The notes: generated by a model from the letters alone, not told the origin. A DNA stretch of 64,000 nt from Pseudoalteromonas sp. H71 (GCF_001468485.1 NZ_LODI01000004.1:24970-88969); one strand, 5' to 3'; counted from the stretch's first letter, positions 9,114 to 17,231 are shown. Translations and numbers: made by a program.

Positions 9114-9728
9114 TTGGCGCACTATTTGCCTATTTTGTCTTCATTTATTTTACTTTTTAGCTTTTTACCATTGCTAAATAAAATTAGAAAAAACAGAAGT
9201 GTTTCTGGTTTATCTTTGCTGATGATGACATTTGGAGTCGCACAAAGTCTCTATTTCATAACGTATAACATTTATTTTGAGCGATACTTTATTGCTTTAC
9301 CTTTTTTTGTAACAGGCGTATTAAGCGGCTTGATCTTGTACTTTTTTGCCCGTTACAACGCCGCAAAGCAAGAGCGTCTTCAGTTGTTGCTCATGCTTGG
9401 TTTTTCGCTTATGCCGTTTTCGCTGTTATTAAGCCCAAACTTTGATACCGCATGGGTGCTTAATTCACTTACTTACGTAGGGCTGGTGATGAGCTCAGTG
9501 CGCGTAATGCCACAAACCTATAAAACGTTGCGCACAGGTGATGTAAGTAACTTAAGTGCTCGTTATTTTAGTTTGCAATTTATAGCGGGCATTTGCGGCT
9601 TAGTTGTTGAGTTAACAAATACCACACCAAGTACTTCACACTTACTTATGTTTATCATGTTGTTGCTGACTAATGCCGTGCAATTTGGTTGTATGCAATA
9701 TTATAAAATGCGACCGATAATGGCTTAA
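9114..9728 (+). CDS. PQ-loop repeat membrane protein
   Basis: A 204-residue, very hydrophobic protein with about seven membrane segments and two PQ-loop-like repeats: LPLLNKIRKNRSVSGLS near the N terminus and MPQTYKTLRTGDVSNLS near residue 138. This layout is typical of the SWEET/PQ-loop superfamily of small-solute transporters. The start is a TTG preceded by GCGAGG; no better start is seen upstream. Substrate cannot be told from sequence. It is a single gene. Confidence 0.75.
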   Translation: MAHYLPILSSFILLFSFLPLLNKIRKNRSVSGLSLLMMTFGVAQSLYFITYNIYFERYFIALPFFVTGVLSGLILYFFARYNAAKQERLQLLLMLGFSLMPFSLLLSPNFDTAWVLNSLTYVGLVMSSVRVMPQTYKTLRTGDVSNLSARYFSLQFIAGICGLVVELTNTTPSTSHLLMFIMLLLTNAVQFGCMQYYKMRPIMA

Positions 9729-9792
9729 TGTTTTCATTTATATTTAGGTAAATATATGGCATGTTACTTTATCGTTATTCAAAGGATAGAGT

Positions 9793-10614
9793 ATGAATTG
9801 GGAGCAATTTGGCTATTTATGCCGAATAAATAGTTCAGCACAGTTAAGCAAAAGCGATAAGCTAAGACTAAGTGAAAAGGCGAGTCTGAATATATATCAA
9901 GGCGATAACGACGATAGTGAACTTGCAAAAATGCTAGTTGCGGGTGTTGTGTCGCAAGACGAAGTAGCCGCACAAAAAAGTGCAACTTATTACCAGTGTT
10001 TACCCAAATTAATCAACGATTTTAAATTTGAGCATAAAGGCTGGCTTGTTTATTTGACGTTTGTTTTTGCGTTTTTTTGTTTATCTTCTCTTCTTTACCA
10101 ACTTTTTGTTGTCCCTGCATTTGTAGACATGTACAGCATGAATCAACAACATGATCACAATATCTTTGATAGCTATTTTCGCTATTGGTATGTTCCGATC
10201 ATATCATTATTTTTGCTGCTTAGTTTTATACTCAGCGTAATTTTAAAGCTCAAAAACGCCAGTATATTGAGTGAGTTAAAGCCGTTTTCAGGCTTGTTTA
10301 AAGTGTTTTTCCCACGAAAACTAGTCAAAAACTACGAAACACTAATTGCTATTTTATTCTTTCCATTAAGCTCAGTAAATTCAGGTGTTACAACCACAGA
10401 AACAAAGCATTTATATGAGTGTGAAGCGCTGGGGTTAAATGCTCAAAATGAGTTTGAAGTACTGTTACAGCAGCAGTTAAAACAGTTTAATCAGCGCGCA
10501 AAATACTTTATTAATAAACTTATAATCGTTTATGGTGCAGTGATTGTTGTCTCTATTTATTTGTTTATTTCAGCGGCCTATAAACCACTATTTATGTATG
10601 GAGAAGTATTATGA
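9793..10614 (+). CDS. Small GspF/PilC-like inner-membrane protein
   Basis: A 273-residue protein with three membrane helices at about residues 84-105, 131-153 and 240-262. The spacing, the VVPAFVDMY phrase after the first helix, [10 protein letters not shown] before the second, and a C-terminal helix ending a few residues from the stop all resemble one T2SSF domain of GspF/PilC, the platform proteins of type II secretion and type IV pili. Normal PilC has two such domains and about 400 residues. The 3' end overlaps the pilin gene by ATGA (10611-10614), so the two are translated together. The homology is weak and inferred by eye; no ATPase gene is nearby. Confidence 0.45.
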   Translation: MNWEQFGYLCRINSSAQLSKSDKLRLSEKASLNIYQGDNDDSELAKMLVAGVVSQDEVAAQKSATYYQCLPKLINDFKFEHKGWLVYLTFVFAFFCLSSLLYQLFVVPAFVDMYSMNQQHDHNIFDSYFRYWYVPIISLFLLLSFILSVILKLKNASILSELKPFSGLFKVFFPRKLVKNYETLIAILFFPLSSVNSGVTTTETKHLYECEALGLNAQNEFEVLLQQQLKQFNQRAKYFINKLIIVYGAVIVVSIYLFISAAYKPLFMYGEVL

Positions 10615-11084
10615 AAGCAAAAGGATTTACGCTCATAGAGTTAATGGTGGTTGTATCAATTATTGGTATTTTGGCTGCTGTAGCATTGCCTCAATACAGT
10701 AAATACATGCAAAAGGCAGAGCTTGTTGATCCCCTTGCTATGGCGGCTGCAATAAGAGAAGACGTAACTGTGTTTTACCTCGAGAATAAACGTTTTCCTA
10801 ATAATAATGAAGAAGCGGGTGTGCCTGCTAGTCAATACTTAATAGGGAATAGGGTAACGGGAATTACTATTAAAAACGGTGCTATACATATTACTTTAGG
10901 TAACAAAGCATCTCGGCCTTTACAAAATACAACATTGACGTTTAGACCAGCTGTTGTTGAAGGTAGCCCTTTGAGCCCAATTTCTTGGTTGTGCGGCTTT
11001 GATCAGCCAGTCACAGGTATGAAAGCGATTGGTGAAAATAAAACCTCAGTGCCAAAAGATTTACTACCTTCGGCGTGTATTTAA
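10611..11084 (+). CDS. Type IV pilin-like protein
   Basis: A 157-residue type IV pilin. The short leader MKAKG is followed by [20 protein letters not shown], the canonical prepilin peptidase site and N-terminal helix with the conserved Glu5. Near the C terminus are two cysteines (LCGF and SACI) placed like the disulphide loop of PilA-type pilins. It starts inside the last codon of the PilC-like gene. No other pilus assembly genes are in the window, so assembly would depend on machinery encoded elsewhere. It could be a major pilin or an orphan pseudopilin. Confidence 0.88.
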   Translation: MKAKGFTLIELMVVVSIIGILAAVALPQYSKYMQKAELVDPLAMAAAIREDVTVFYLENKRFPNNNEEAGVPASQYLIGNRVTGITIKNGAIHITLGNKASRPLQNTTLTFRPAVVEGSPLSPISWLCGFDQPVTGMKAIGENKTSVPKDLLPSACI

Positions 11085-11100
11085 AATACAAGGGAAGCTA

Positions 11101-11898
11101 ATGCAATTAACTATTCACCAAATTGATGCGTTTACACACGCTTTATTTAAAGGCAATTATGCAGCTGTTATCCCACTTGAGTCGTGGTTGAATGATGACC
11201 TAATGCTAAATATAGGCGCTGAAAACAACGTATCTGAAACTGCGTTTACCTGTAAGCAAACCGATGGCCGTTTTGCTATTCGTTGGTTCTCACCGTTAAT
11301 GGAAATAGACTTTTGTGGCCATGCCACTTTGGCTGCTGCATATGTTTTATGTGAAGAACATGATGTATCGCAAATCCGGTTTATAGCTGATGCAGTAGGC
11401 GAGCTTATTGTTAATAAAAACAATGATGGCAGCTTTGCTATGACATTCCCTAAGCAAGCACCAGTAGAGGTTAAAAACCCGCCACAGGCATTGTTAAATG
11501 GCTTGTCTATACAACCTGTTAAGGTACTTAAAAATCGCCAAGCTTACTTTGCAGTTTATGAATCGGCTAAACAGGTAGAGAACTTAACTACTGACTCTGC
11601 AGTATTAAAGATGTTAGGGCCACACGATGTAGTTGCAACAGCACCTAGTGATGAATACGACTTTATTTCTCGTTATTTTTGGCCAGCCAGCGGCGGTGAT
11701 GAAGATTATGTTACGGGCTCTATTCATACAGGGCTTGCTCCATACTGGGCACAATTGTTAGGTAAAACACAATTAACTGCCTATCAGGCATCTAGCCGAG
11801 GTGGGCATTTACAGTGCGAGGTAGGGGAGTCAACGGTAACATTAACAGGTCATGCAGTTAGGTATTTAACCGGCCACCCCTGCCTAATCGCCTTGTAA
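11101..11898 (+). CDS. PhzF-family isomerase with altered C-terminal end
   Basis: A 265-residue PhzF-family protein (diaminopimelate epimerase-like fold). It shows the catalytic glutamate in NNVSETAF, the glycine-histidine motif DFCGHATLAAAYVL, and GGHLQCEVGE near the end. The start at 11101 follows AAGGGAAGCTA. Family members have undetermined isomerase activity outside phenazine producers. The final residues (about HPCLIAL, after RYLTG) are probably encoded by foreign DNA, because the truncated plasmid rep gene overlaps this end by 49 bp from the other strand and both frames change at about 11872. Confidence 0.85.
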   Translation: MQLTIHQIDAFTHALFKGNYAAVIPLESWLNDDLMLNIGAENNVSETAFTCKQTDGRFAIRWFSPLMEIDFCGHATLAAAYVLCEEHDVSQIRFIADAVGELIVNKNNDGSFAMTFPKQAPVEVKNPPQALLNGLSIQPVKVLKNRQAYFAVYESAKQVENLTTDSAVLKMLGPHDVVATAPSDEYDFISRYFWPASGGDEDYVTGSIHTGLAPYWAQLLGKTQLTAYQASSRGGHLQCEVGESTVTLTGHAVRYLTGHPCLIAL

Positions 11899-12467
11899 GC
11901 CCACGTACTAAGATAATCGAATAAGTTACAGTTACGCCCTAACCCGTAGTCAGGGAGTCGTTTACGACCACTGTAGGCGCTCAAATCGACATAATCAGCG
12001 AGCCAATCCAAATTATATAAGCACGACTCCCATGTAGAGACCTGCCAATGTGGATTTAAAGGGTTCTTACAAATAAGGCCAGCGTAACCTATATCGGCAC
12101 CGAGTTTTTCTCTCAGCGCACTTTCTACGGCTGCTGCGTAGCGAAGTGGCGCACTGCGGCCATCTGGCGCAGTTCGAATAGAGACTTCAAGGCCATAAAT
12201 CAAATGTGCATGGCCATTTTCACGATTGGTTGCAATGATATTAGGTGCGGGTGCATCTGAATCATACCAATCTAAGGATGCATTCGGTTTGTCTACGTCA
12301 AACACTAACCAGTATTTATGCGTCGGGCCATTCGCTTGGATGTAGCGTGATTTAATCGCGTTCTGGGCACGCGCAATCGCTAAGCCATTCGCGAACTCAT
12401 CGGTATGGTACGGTTTTTTGGGTAAACGCTGCTCAAAGAGTGAGAGCTGTTGGGCGTTGCTATTCAA
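11850..12467 (-). CDS. ColE2-type replication initiator, truncated at the C terminus
   Basis: The 205-residue product matches the amino-terminal part of Replicase-family (ColE2-type) initiators: VFDVDKPNASLDWYD, then NRENGHAHLIYGLEVS, then GADIGYAGLICKNPLNPHW. These proteins bind the plasmid origin and make the primer. Full-length members are about 300 residues and end with a PriCT/helix-turn-helix region that is missing here; after AIRQGWP the sequence runs into phzF-derived codons (VKYLTA, stop). The start is a TTG at 12467 overlapping the stop of a short upstream frame. In ColE2 plasmids the origin lies just after rep, so it is presumably lost too and the gene is probably a non-replicating relic. 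Confidence 0.75.
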   Translation of the reverse strand: MNSNAQQLSLFEQRLPKKPYHTDEFANGLAIARAQNAIKSRYIQANGPTHKYWLVFDVDKPNASLDWYDSDAPAPNIIATNRENGHAHLIYGLEVSIRTAPDGRSAPLRYAAAVESALREKLGADIGYAGLICKNPLNPHWQVSTWESCLYNLDWLADYVDLSAYSGRKRLPDYGLGRNCNLFDYLSTWAYKAIRQGWPVKYLTA

Positions 12468-12513
12468 TTTCCACCGCGCTTATGGCGGTTTTGGCTTGTG
12501 AAGTATGATCCAT
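12460..12513 (-). CDS. Candidate leader peptide coupled to rep
   Basis: An ATG at 12513 opens a 17-codon frame (MDHTSQAKTAISAVEIE) whose TAG stop overlaps the TTG start of rep (TTGAATAG). A purine-rich stretch GAGAGAATG lies upstream. Translation of this peptide could deliver ribosomes to the weak rep start, as the tap leader does in IncFII plasmids. It is inferred only from geometry. Confidence 0.35.
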   Translation of the reverse strand: MDHTSQAKTAISAVEIE

Positions 12514-12523
12514 GTGTTATCAT
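12496..12523 (+). promoter_or_regulatory. Possible promoter of the antisense RNA
   Basis: TTGTGA (12496-12501) and TATCAT (12518-12523) with 16 bp between match -35 and -10 elements moderately (4 of 6 and 5 of 6). It faces the terminator-like hairpin ending near 12602. Confidence 0.35.
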
Positions 12524-12529
12524 TCTCTC

Positions 12530-12602
12530 TGAGATTTATCTCGAACCCTGATTATTCATATCCGCCCGCCAAGTTGGTAATGAATATCGGGGTTTTGTTT
12601 TA
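12530..12602 (+). ncRNA. Candidate antisense RNA controlling rep (RNAI-like)
   Basis: On the strand opposite to rep, CCCTGATTATTCAT (from 12546) pairs with ATGAATATCGGGG (to 12592) in a long, slightly imperfect stem with a C-rich loop. TTTTGTTTTATT follows directly, the form of an intrinsic terminator. With the promoter-like site upstream this gives a transcript of about 75 bases complementary to the untranslated leader of rep mRNA. ColE2 plasmids control Rep by exactly such an antisense RNA. Transcription is not shown here. Confidence 0.5.
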
Positions 12603-12890
12603 TTAGGGCTTAGGTTACGCCAAATGACAGCACACAGCAAGACAGCCAAAAAGGCGCGTTTGGAGTCGAAATCCACCTGAACCACCAAAAAGGTCGCGAT
12701 AGCCGATATCGGGCATTATGTTAAACACCTTTTCTTCGCCATATACGCGCTAAATAGCGTTTTTAATACGCCTTTATAGACCTTTCGCGCAAATCCACTA
12801 ACCAAGCACATAAAACGGCTTAGAATCGCTCTCAGGCGGTTTCTGAACGGCTTTACGTGCCAAACAAGCAACGCGCGTTAGCTGTGCCCC
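12603..12890. other. Non-coding segment upstream of rep
   Basis: About 290 bp without a credible gene. It should hold the rep promoter on the minus strand. Short repeats such as CCAAAAAGG (two copies, near 12650 and 12687) and a small hairpin CGCTAAATAGCG before a T-run are visible. Confidence 0.4.
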
Positions 12891-13088
12891 TCAGACGTCT
12901 GTTTTTTTTGATACCCATATAGGCACGTTCAAGGGTATTTGCTCGGCCAGCCATGCTTCAACCGCTTCGCCTTCCTGTGGACTATTATTCTCTCCCTGCA
13001 GTTGCGCATAAAAATGACGCACACGCTCACTACTTAAATCCTGATTGATTGCATCACACAGCGTATCGATGTCGTGTTCTTCTGTCAT
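12891..13088 (-). CDS. Small acidic plasmid-relic protein, unknown
   Basis: A 65-residue acidic protein with no family I recognise. The start is the ATG at 13088 (MTEEHDIDTLCDAINQDL), because AGGAG lies 8 bases upstream; an earlier in-frame start would place that ribosome site inside the gene. The reading frame ends in KKTDV. It lies upstream of rep on the same strand. A perfect 20-bp palindrome is 14 bp upstream of its start and a second one a little farther, so it is probably under specific repression. Confidence 0.55.
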   Translation of the reverse strand: MTEEHDIDTLCDAINQDLSSERVRHFYAQLQGENNSPQEGEAVEAWLAEQIPLNVPIWVSKKTDV

Positions 13089-13102
13089 GTTTAAATCTCC
13101 TA

Positions 13103-13122
13103 AAGTTTCACCGGTGAAACTT
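13103..13122. promoter_or_regulatory. Perfect 20-bp palindrome, probable operator
   Basis: AAGTTTCACCGGTGAAACTT reads identically on both strands. It sits directly upstream of the ribosome site of the 65-residue gene, in the position of an operator. As RNA it could also form a hairpin next to the ribosome site. Confidence 0.6.
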
Positions 13123-13150
13123 GTTTGAGCCACAGGCGAATTAACTATTT

Positions 13151-13168
13151 TGAAGTAGGCCTACTTCA
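13151..13168. promoter_or_regulatory. Perfect 18-bp palindrome, probable second operator
   Basis: TGAAGTAGGCCTACTTCA is a perfect palindrome 48 bp (centre to centre 47) from the one at 13103. The two share the outer TTCA/TGAA pattern but differ in the core, so they may bind one protein with different strength or two proteins. Confidence 0.55.
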
Positions 13169-13289
13169 CCTGTCCTGCCCTTAACTTAACCATTATTTAC
13201 ACCATATGAAACACGATAAACTCGATATATGTACGTTATTTATATTTTATTTTAGCCGCTAAAATTAGTTATTTTTTATAATAAGTTGG

Positions 13290-13333
13290 GGTGTATCACA
13301 TTTTGGCCTGAAAGGCCTATCCTGCCATACACC
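13290..13333. other. Nested hairpin downstream of the 34-residue gene
   Basis: GGTGTAT (13290-13296) pairs with ATACACC (13327-13333), and inside it GGCCT (13305-13309) pairs with AGGCC (13313-13317) around a GAA loop. It lies about 55 bp past the stop of the small minus-strand gene. It may be a terminator without T-tract, a structured RNA or a plasmid replication/transfer site; the sequence does not decide. Confidence 0.4.
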
Positions 13334-13388
13334 TCAACCACTGGGGTGATATGTAGCTTTTACCGACTCACGGCGATTTGTCACCTTG

Positions 13389-13493
13389 TCAATTAAACGC
13401 ACTCACCACAAACTGAATAACCGCTAACACTAATGTTAAATCAATAACGAATTTACCCTTTAATTTAACGTTATAATCGACTTCAATTTTCAT
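13389..13493 (-). CDS. 34-residue small membrane protein with strong ribosome site
   Basis: The frame from ATG 13493 to TGA 13389 encodes MKIEVDYNVKLKGKFVID followed by a hydrophobic stretch (about residues 16-33) and a final Asn. GAGAGGAG lies 6 bases before the ATG, one of the better ribosome sites in the window. The charged start followed by one hydrophobic helix suggests a single-span membrane peptide. It may be a plasmid maintenance peptide, but no antitoxin RNA or family was recognised. Confidence 0.5.
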   Translation of the reverse strand: MKIEVDYNVKLKGKFVIDLTLVLAVIQFVVSAFN

Positions 13494-13969
13494 ATTGGCT
13501 CCTCTCTTTTTAGCCTGGCTTATTCCTGGCCTAGATTTAGGCTATCAGAATTAATTAGCTCCAACGGGCGCAAAAAAATTAAAAATATCACTTTTTTTTG
13601 AGCCCCTGAAGAAAACGAAGAGAGTCGCACTTATCCGAAATGCAGTTAAGAGAAGATTTAAAAAGGGTTAAATCCTTTGCACGCGACTGTCGACGGCGTG
13701 CCTATTAAGTTTGGAGTGTAAAAGGGTGCATTAGCAAAACATCACTACCTCATTAGCAATAGCGTAGCTTTACAACAATAATATCGCGTTACAAGGGCTC
13801 TAGGTTACACTGTGAGATCAACCTAGAGACCTTATAATTCAAAGGTTAAATAAAATTGCACACGGAAAAGTTACACGCACAGCATGAGCTGTATTATTAA
13901 ACTTGATTTACAATAATTGACTGCTAATCTTGTGAATGGATTTCACTTTCAAAATTAAGGAACTATTTA
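13494..13969. other. Gene-poor end of the relic with an inverted repeat
   Basis: About 475 bp with no convincing gene. It contains short repeats of CCTGGC/CCTAG type near 13515-13545, A- and T-runs near 13575-13600, and a perfect inverted repeat CTCTAGGTT / AACCTAGAG (13798-13806 and 13820-13828) around 13 bases. The promoter of the exported-protein gene must lie in the last part. Confidence 0.45.
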
Positions 13970-14389
13970 ATGAAAACTTTTTTACCCATATGTATTGCGC
14001 TATCTATATTCTTATCTCACACAGTATCATCAGCAACTGTTGAAAATCATATAAAAAATAAAACTATAAATTGCTCATATGAGTGTACTGAAATTATTAA
14101 ACTTAATGCTGGTTGGCATGTAGTAGCTAAAAACTCGAACGGAGATATAGAAAAAGTAATCCCTGTAGATGACATACCGATCAATGCTAAGAGAATAATA
14201 AACAACAATGGAATGATAAATACACTATCATCCGTTCCAGGTGTTGGAACAACATCAACCTCTTACGAAACTCCAACAGAAATAGTCGTTGTTTATATTA
14301 CTACTTACAGAGATGCAGATGGTAACTTACTAGACGTCCAAGTAACAACGGTAAGAATACCAAAAGATACAACAACAATGCCAAAGTAG
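13970..14389 (+). CDS. Small exported protein of unknown function
   Basis: A 139-residue protein with a signal peptide (cleavage likely near VSSA, residue 22). The mature part has two close cysteines (NCSYECTE), probably a disulphide, and a Thr/Val-rich C-terminal half predicted as beta strands. AAGGA lies 8 bases before the ATG. I do not recognise a family. It is AT-rich and lies next to the plasmid relic, so it may be an accessory gene. Confidence 0.6.
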   Translation: MKTFLPICIALSIFLSHTVSSATVENHIKNKTINCSYECTEIIKLNAGWHVVAKNSNGDIEKVIPVDDIPINAKRIINNNGMINTLSSVPGVGTTSTSYETPTEIVVVYITTYRDADGNLLDVQVTTVRIPKDTTTMPK

Positions 14390-14407
14390 AGAACATTTGA
14401 ATTTATC

Positions 14408-14429
14408 AATAGCCCTAACTGGGGCTATT
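14408..14429 (+). terminator. Hairpin after the small exported gene
   Basis: AATAGCCC and GGGCTATT form an 8-bp stem with a short loop, 19 bp after the stop. There is no T-tract, so termination is uncertain. Confidence 0.45.
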
Positions 14430-14482
14430 ATCTGATATGGAAGGCACAATTTACCTTTAATGGTGATTTGAGTTAAGTTTAT

Positions 14483-14514
14483 AAAAAAGGCCACAATCAA
14501 TGCGGCCTTTTTTT
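14483..14514. terminator. Bidirectional terminator before the metalloprotease 3' end
   Basis: AAAAAAGGCC and GGCCTTTTTTT flank a short loop (CGCA/TGCG also pairs partly). A-tract and T-tract on the two sides serve both convergent genes. Confidence 0.8.
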
Positions 14515-14525
14515 GTTACAACTAT

Positions 14526-17033
14526 TTACGCTTCTAGTGCTTTTGCAATTAAGCGATCAATGTACTTTTTATGTGCTTTAGCTGCGGTATCTGCGCCCCA
14601 TGACAGGCTTGTATCCGCTATTTCGGTTAGCTGATATAACGCAGCCGTTTTAGCGAGGTTATCAAACTTACTTGGTTTGCCTAAACCTGCAATGGCGATC
14701 AGTTGGTTTACATATTCAATTTGTAGGTTATGACTGATTGAGCTGGCTTCTGCGTCTTTAACAAAGATACTCGCTGTTAAATCCCCCATAAATTGATTTA
14801 AGCTATATTCGTTTCCGTATAGCGCGGTATCTGAAATACGCAGTAAAACCGCCGGATGCAATAGTTGTGCAAGCACAGACTTTTGCATTCCTAAAATCAT
14901 TTTATGAGGTTTAGGGTCTTCATTTTTACCATAGTGATTAAACCCGCGGCGCTGTTGCTGCATGAAATTATAAAGCGGTTGCATGCTTTGTAATACATCA
15001 GGTGCAAACACGTATTCGGCTAAAATTTCCATGGCTTGGGTTTGTTTTTCAAGTGGCACTGGGGTGAAAGGTTTGTCGGCGTTTGCATCACCTACAACGG
15101 CGCGCTCTACATACACCCCACCAATTTGACGAGACACAATACCTGCCTGCGATCTGTATTGGCCAAATAAGCTATTGGCTGAGGTGACAAGTTGCTGGTA
15201 AGAGTCGCCTTCAACAGTGGCTTTATCTTTAAGCTCAGTAAACAGTTTATTAATAAGTGCCATACGGTCTGCACCATAGGCTGCTGGGTTTGATGATAAG
15301 TCACCAATCATAACACGGGGATCGATATGACGGCCCGGCGCACGCATGTCGTCAGCATCGTTACCAAACGCTAATGCATGCTCACTAGAGCGCGCAAGAA
15401 TTTTATTCAGACGAGCTTGCTCGGCAGATGCATCAGCCAGTGCTGCACTGTACCCGTAGTTAATAGCCCAGTCATCGTAAGGACCTGGTTTAGTTTGAAA
15501 AATATCACCTTGCTGCATGCCAATTGGCGCAATATTAGCTGGTGCATAATCCATTACTGAGCCCGTTACGATACCTTGAGTTTTACTCTTATCGTGGACT
15601 TCTTTTTCATCCCACAAAATAGATGATTTCATGTTGTGGTTAAGGCCCAATGTATGGCCTACTTCATGCAGAATAAGCTGTGTTAACCCTTGGCGTATCA
15701 TTTCGTTTTCTTCAATGCTGTCGCCAGCAGCTAAGCCTTTTGCAAGCATAAGGTTTTGTTGAATTTCATGACCTAATGAGCAGTTTAATTCACCAGTATG
15801 TGTATTATTGCCGTGGCTCATAGCGCCTTGAGTATAAAGGGTGTCGTAAATCCAGCGATTTTTCATAAATACAAACTCAAGCATGATGTCTGAGCCCAGT
15901 ATTTCTCCTGTTAGCGGGTTTGCTAATGCAGGCCCGTAGCCACCAAAGGGAGGCTTAGGTGATGAGGTCCAACGCAGTACATTGTAATTAATGTCGCCTG
16001 CATCCCAGTCGGCATCATCAGGTTGTACTTTTACTTCTAAGGCATTTTTAAAGCCTGCTTTTTCAAAAGAGCTATTCCATGCAAGTACGGCGTCTTTTAT
16101 TGTATCGCGCCACTCTATTGGTGTGGTGTTTTCTATCCACCATGTAATTGGTTTTACAGGCTCTGAAAGTGCAGCGCTTGGATCTTTCTTTTGTAAATCC
16201 CAGCGCTTAATTACATCTTCGTAAGGCGTCCAATCAGTTGACGTCATTTGATCAAACTGATTTGTGAAATAGCCAATACGCGCATCGTCTAAACGAGGCT
16301 GGTAGTTGTTTTTTGGAAGTGCTACAAATGAATGTTGAACCTTCACCGAAACACTACGCGGGTCACTTATTGCGCCAGAGCCACGAACGGTTGGACTTGC
16401 ATTGGTAAATACGTAATCTACGACAACGTCTAAATTATTAGGGTAAGGACGCTGTTTAATTATGCGCGACTTTTTGCTGTCTAGTTTGCCTACTTTAAAA
16501 CGTTTTTTAGCATTTTTATCTGCAGGGTTAATAGTTGGAGATACTTTATGAAGTGCTTCACTTAAAAATAACTTATTGACGTTAAATGCAATTTTACCGT
16601 CTTCTTCTTTTTCTATTTTAATACTCGCAAGCACGGCTTCACTAATGTTTGCATTGCTGGCTTTTGAAATGGCACTGTTCTCGTCAAATTTATAACGAGG
16701 TGTTTTACTTATAATATCGATACGGTCGAAGTACTTTCTAAACTCAATGAGTTTGGTTTCACGGTACGATCCACGAAAGTGTCCTGCATCAGTCACCCCA
16801 TCAACAGTATGAGCAAAATAAACGAAAGGAGTATCAAGCTGTGATTCGTTAATGACCATTAAGTGCTTACCCGTTTTTTCGTCCTGATACAGGTTAAATA
16901 CACCGGCAAATTCGGTTTGTCCTTTGATCATTTCACTTAATGTTTTTGGTTTTTTTTCGTCTTTTTTGTCATCGGCAAAAGCATGGCCGCTTAGGGCAAT
17001 ACTGAGCGCAAGAGTTAGGGTGGTTAGTTTCAT
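14526..17033 (-). CDS. Exported zinc-dependent metalloprotease (DUF5117 type)
   Basis: An 835-residue exported protein with a signal peptide ending at HAFA. The central HEVGHTLGLNHN (near residue 456) is a metzincin zinc site HExxHxxGxxH. The N-terminal half (residues about 60-300) and the C-terminal extension match the layout of DUF5117/DUF4953 zinc-dependent metalloproteases common in marine Proteobacteria and Bacteroidetes. Likely role: degradation of proteins in the periplasm or outside. It has its own intergenic region and terminator. Substrate unknown. Confidence 0.88.
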   Translation of the reverse strand: MKLTTLTLALSIALSGHAFADDKKDEKKPKTLSEMIKGQTEFAGVFNLYQDEKTGKHLMVINESQLDTPFVYFAHTVDGVTDAGHFRGSYRETKLIEFRKYFDRIDIISKTPRYKFDENSAISKASNANISEAVLASIKIEKEEDGKIAFNVNKLFLSEALHKVSPTINPADKNAKKRFKVGKLDSKKSRIIKQRPYPNNLDVVVDYVFTNASPTVRGSGAISDPRSVSVKVQHSFVALPKNNYQPRLDDARIGYFTNQFDQMTSTDWTPYEDVIKRWDLQKKDPSAALSEPVKPITWWIENTTPIEWRDTIKDAVLAWNSSFEKAGFKNALEVKVQPDDADWDAGDINYNVLRWTSSPKPPFGGYGPALANPLTGEILGSDIMLEFVFMKNRWIYDTLYTQGAMSHGNNTHTGELNCSLGHEIQQNLMLAKGLAAGDSIEENEMIRQGLTQLILHEVGHTLGLNHNMKSSILWDEKEVHDKSKTQGIVTGSVMDYAPANIAPIGMQQGDIFQTKPGPYDDWAINYGYSAALADASAEQARLNKILARSSEHALAFGNDADDMRAPGRHIDPRVMIGDLSSNPAAYGADRMALINKLFTELKDKATVEGDSYQQLVTSANSLFGQYRSQAGIVSRQIGGVYVERAVVGDANADKPFTPVPLEKQTQAMEILAEYVFAPDVLQSMQPLYNFMQQQRRGFNHYGKNEDPKPHKMILGMQKSVLAQLLHPAVLLRISDTALYGNEYSLNQFMGDLTASIFVKDAEASSISHNLQIEYVNQLIAIAGLGKPSKFDNLAKTAALYQLTEIADTSLSWGADTAAKAHKKYIDRLIAKALEA

Positions 17034-17231
17034 AATGTCATCTTTTCGTTTGTTAATTTATTTTTACTGTACGTAATTTCAATTTGTTTCGTACAACAAA
17101 TCGATGAAATAATACCTTTTTTATTTAATGTATTGATTTTAAATAGTAAAAGTTTGTAACAAAATATAATTTTATGGCTATATAATCTAATTTATAATTA
17201 AACAATTCATTATGAGAAGTATAATTAATGC

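Larger units (their letters stand above)
11872..13900. mobile_element. Relic of an integrated ColE2-type plasmid
   Basis: The segment holds a Replicase-family rep gene lacking its 3' part, with a likely antisense RNA, a coupled leader peptide, two small genes with strong ribosome sites and several palindromes. There is no integrase or transposase. The left border is placed at about 11872, where phzF and rep lose their expected ends. The right border is uncertain: nothing recognisable as the missing rep 3' part was found, and it is set loosely before the exported-protein gene at 13970. Confidence 0.5.

Noticed and set aside
12891..12910. CAGACGTCTG palindrome followed by eight T as a terminator
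   Set aside because: It overlaps the 3' coding end of the 65-residue minus-strand gene and faces the other way. The T-run encodes Lys codons and no plus-strand transcript is expected to end there.
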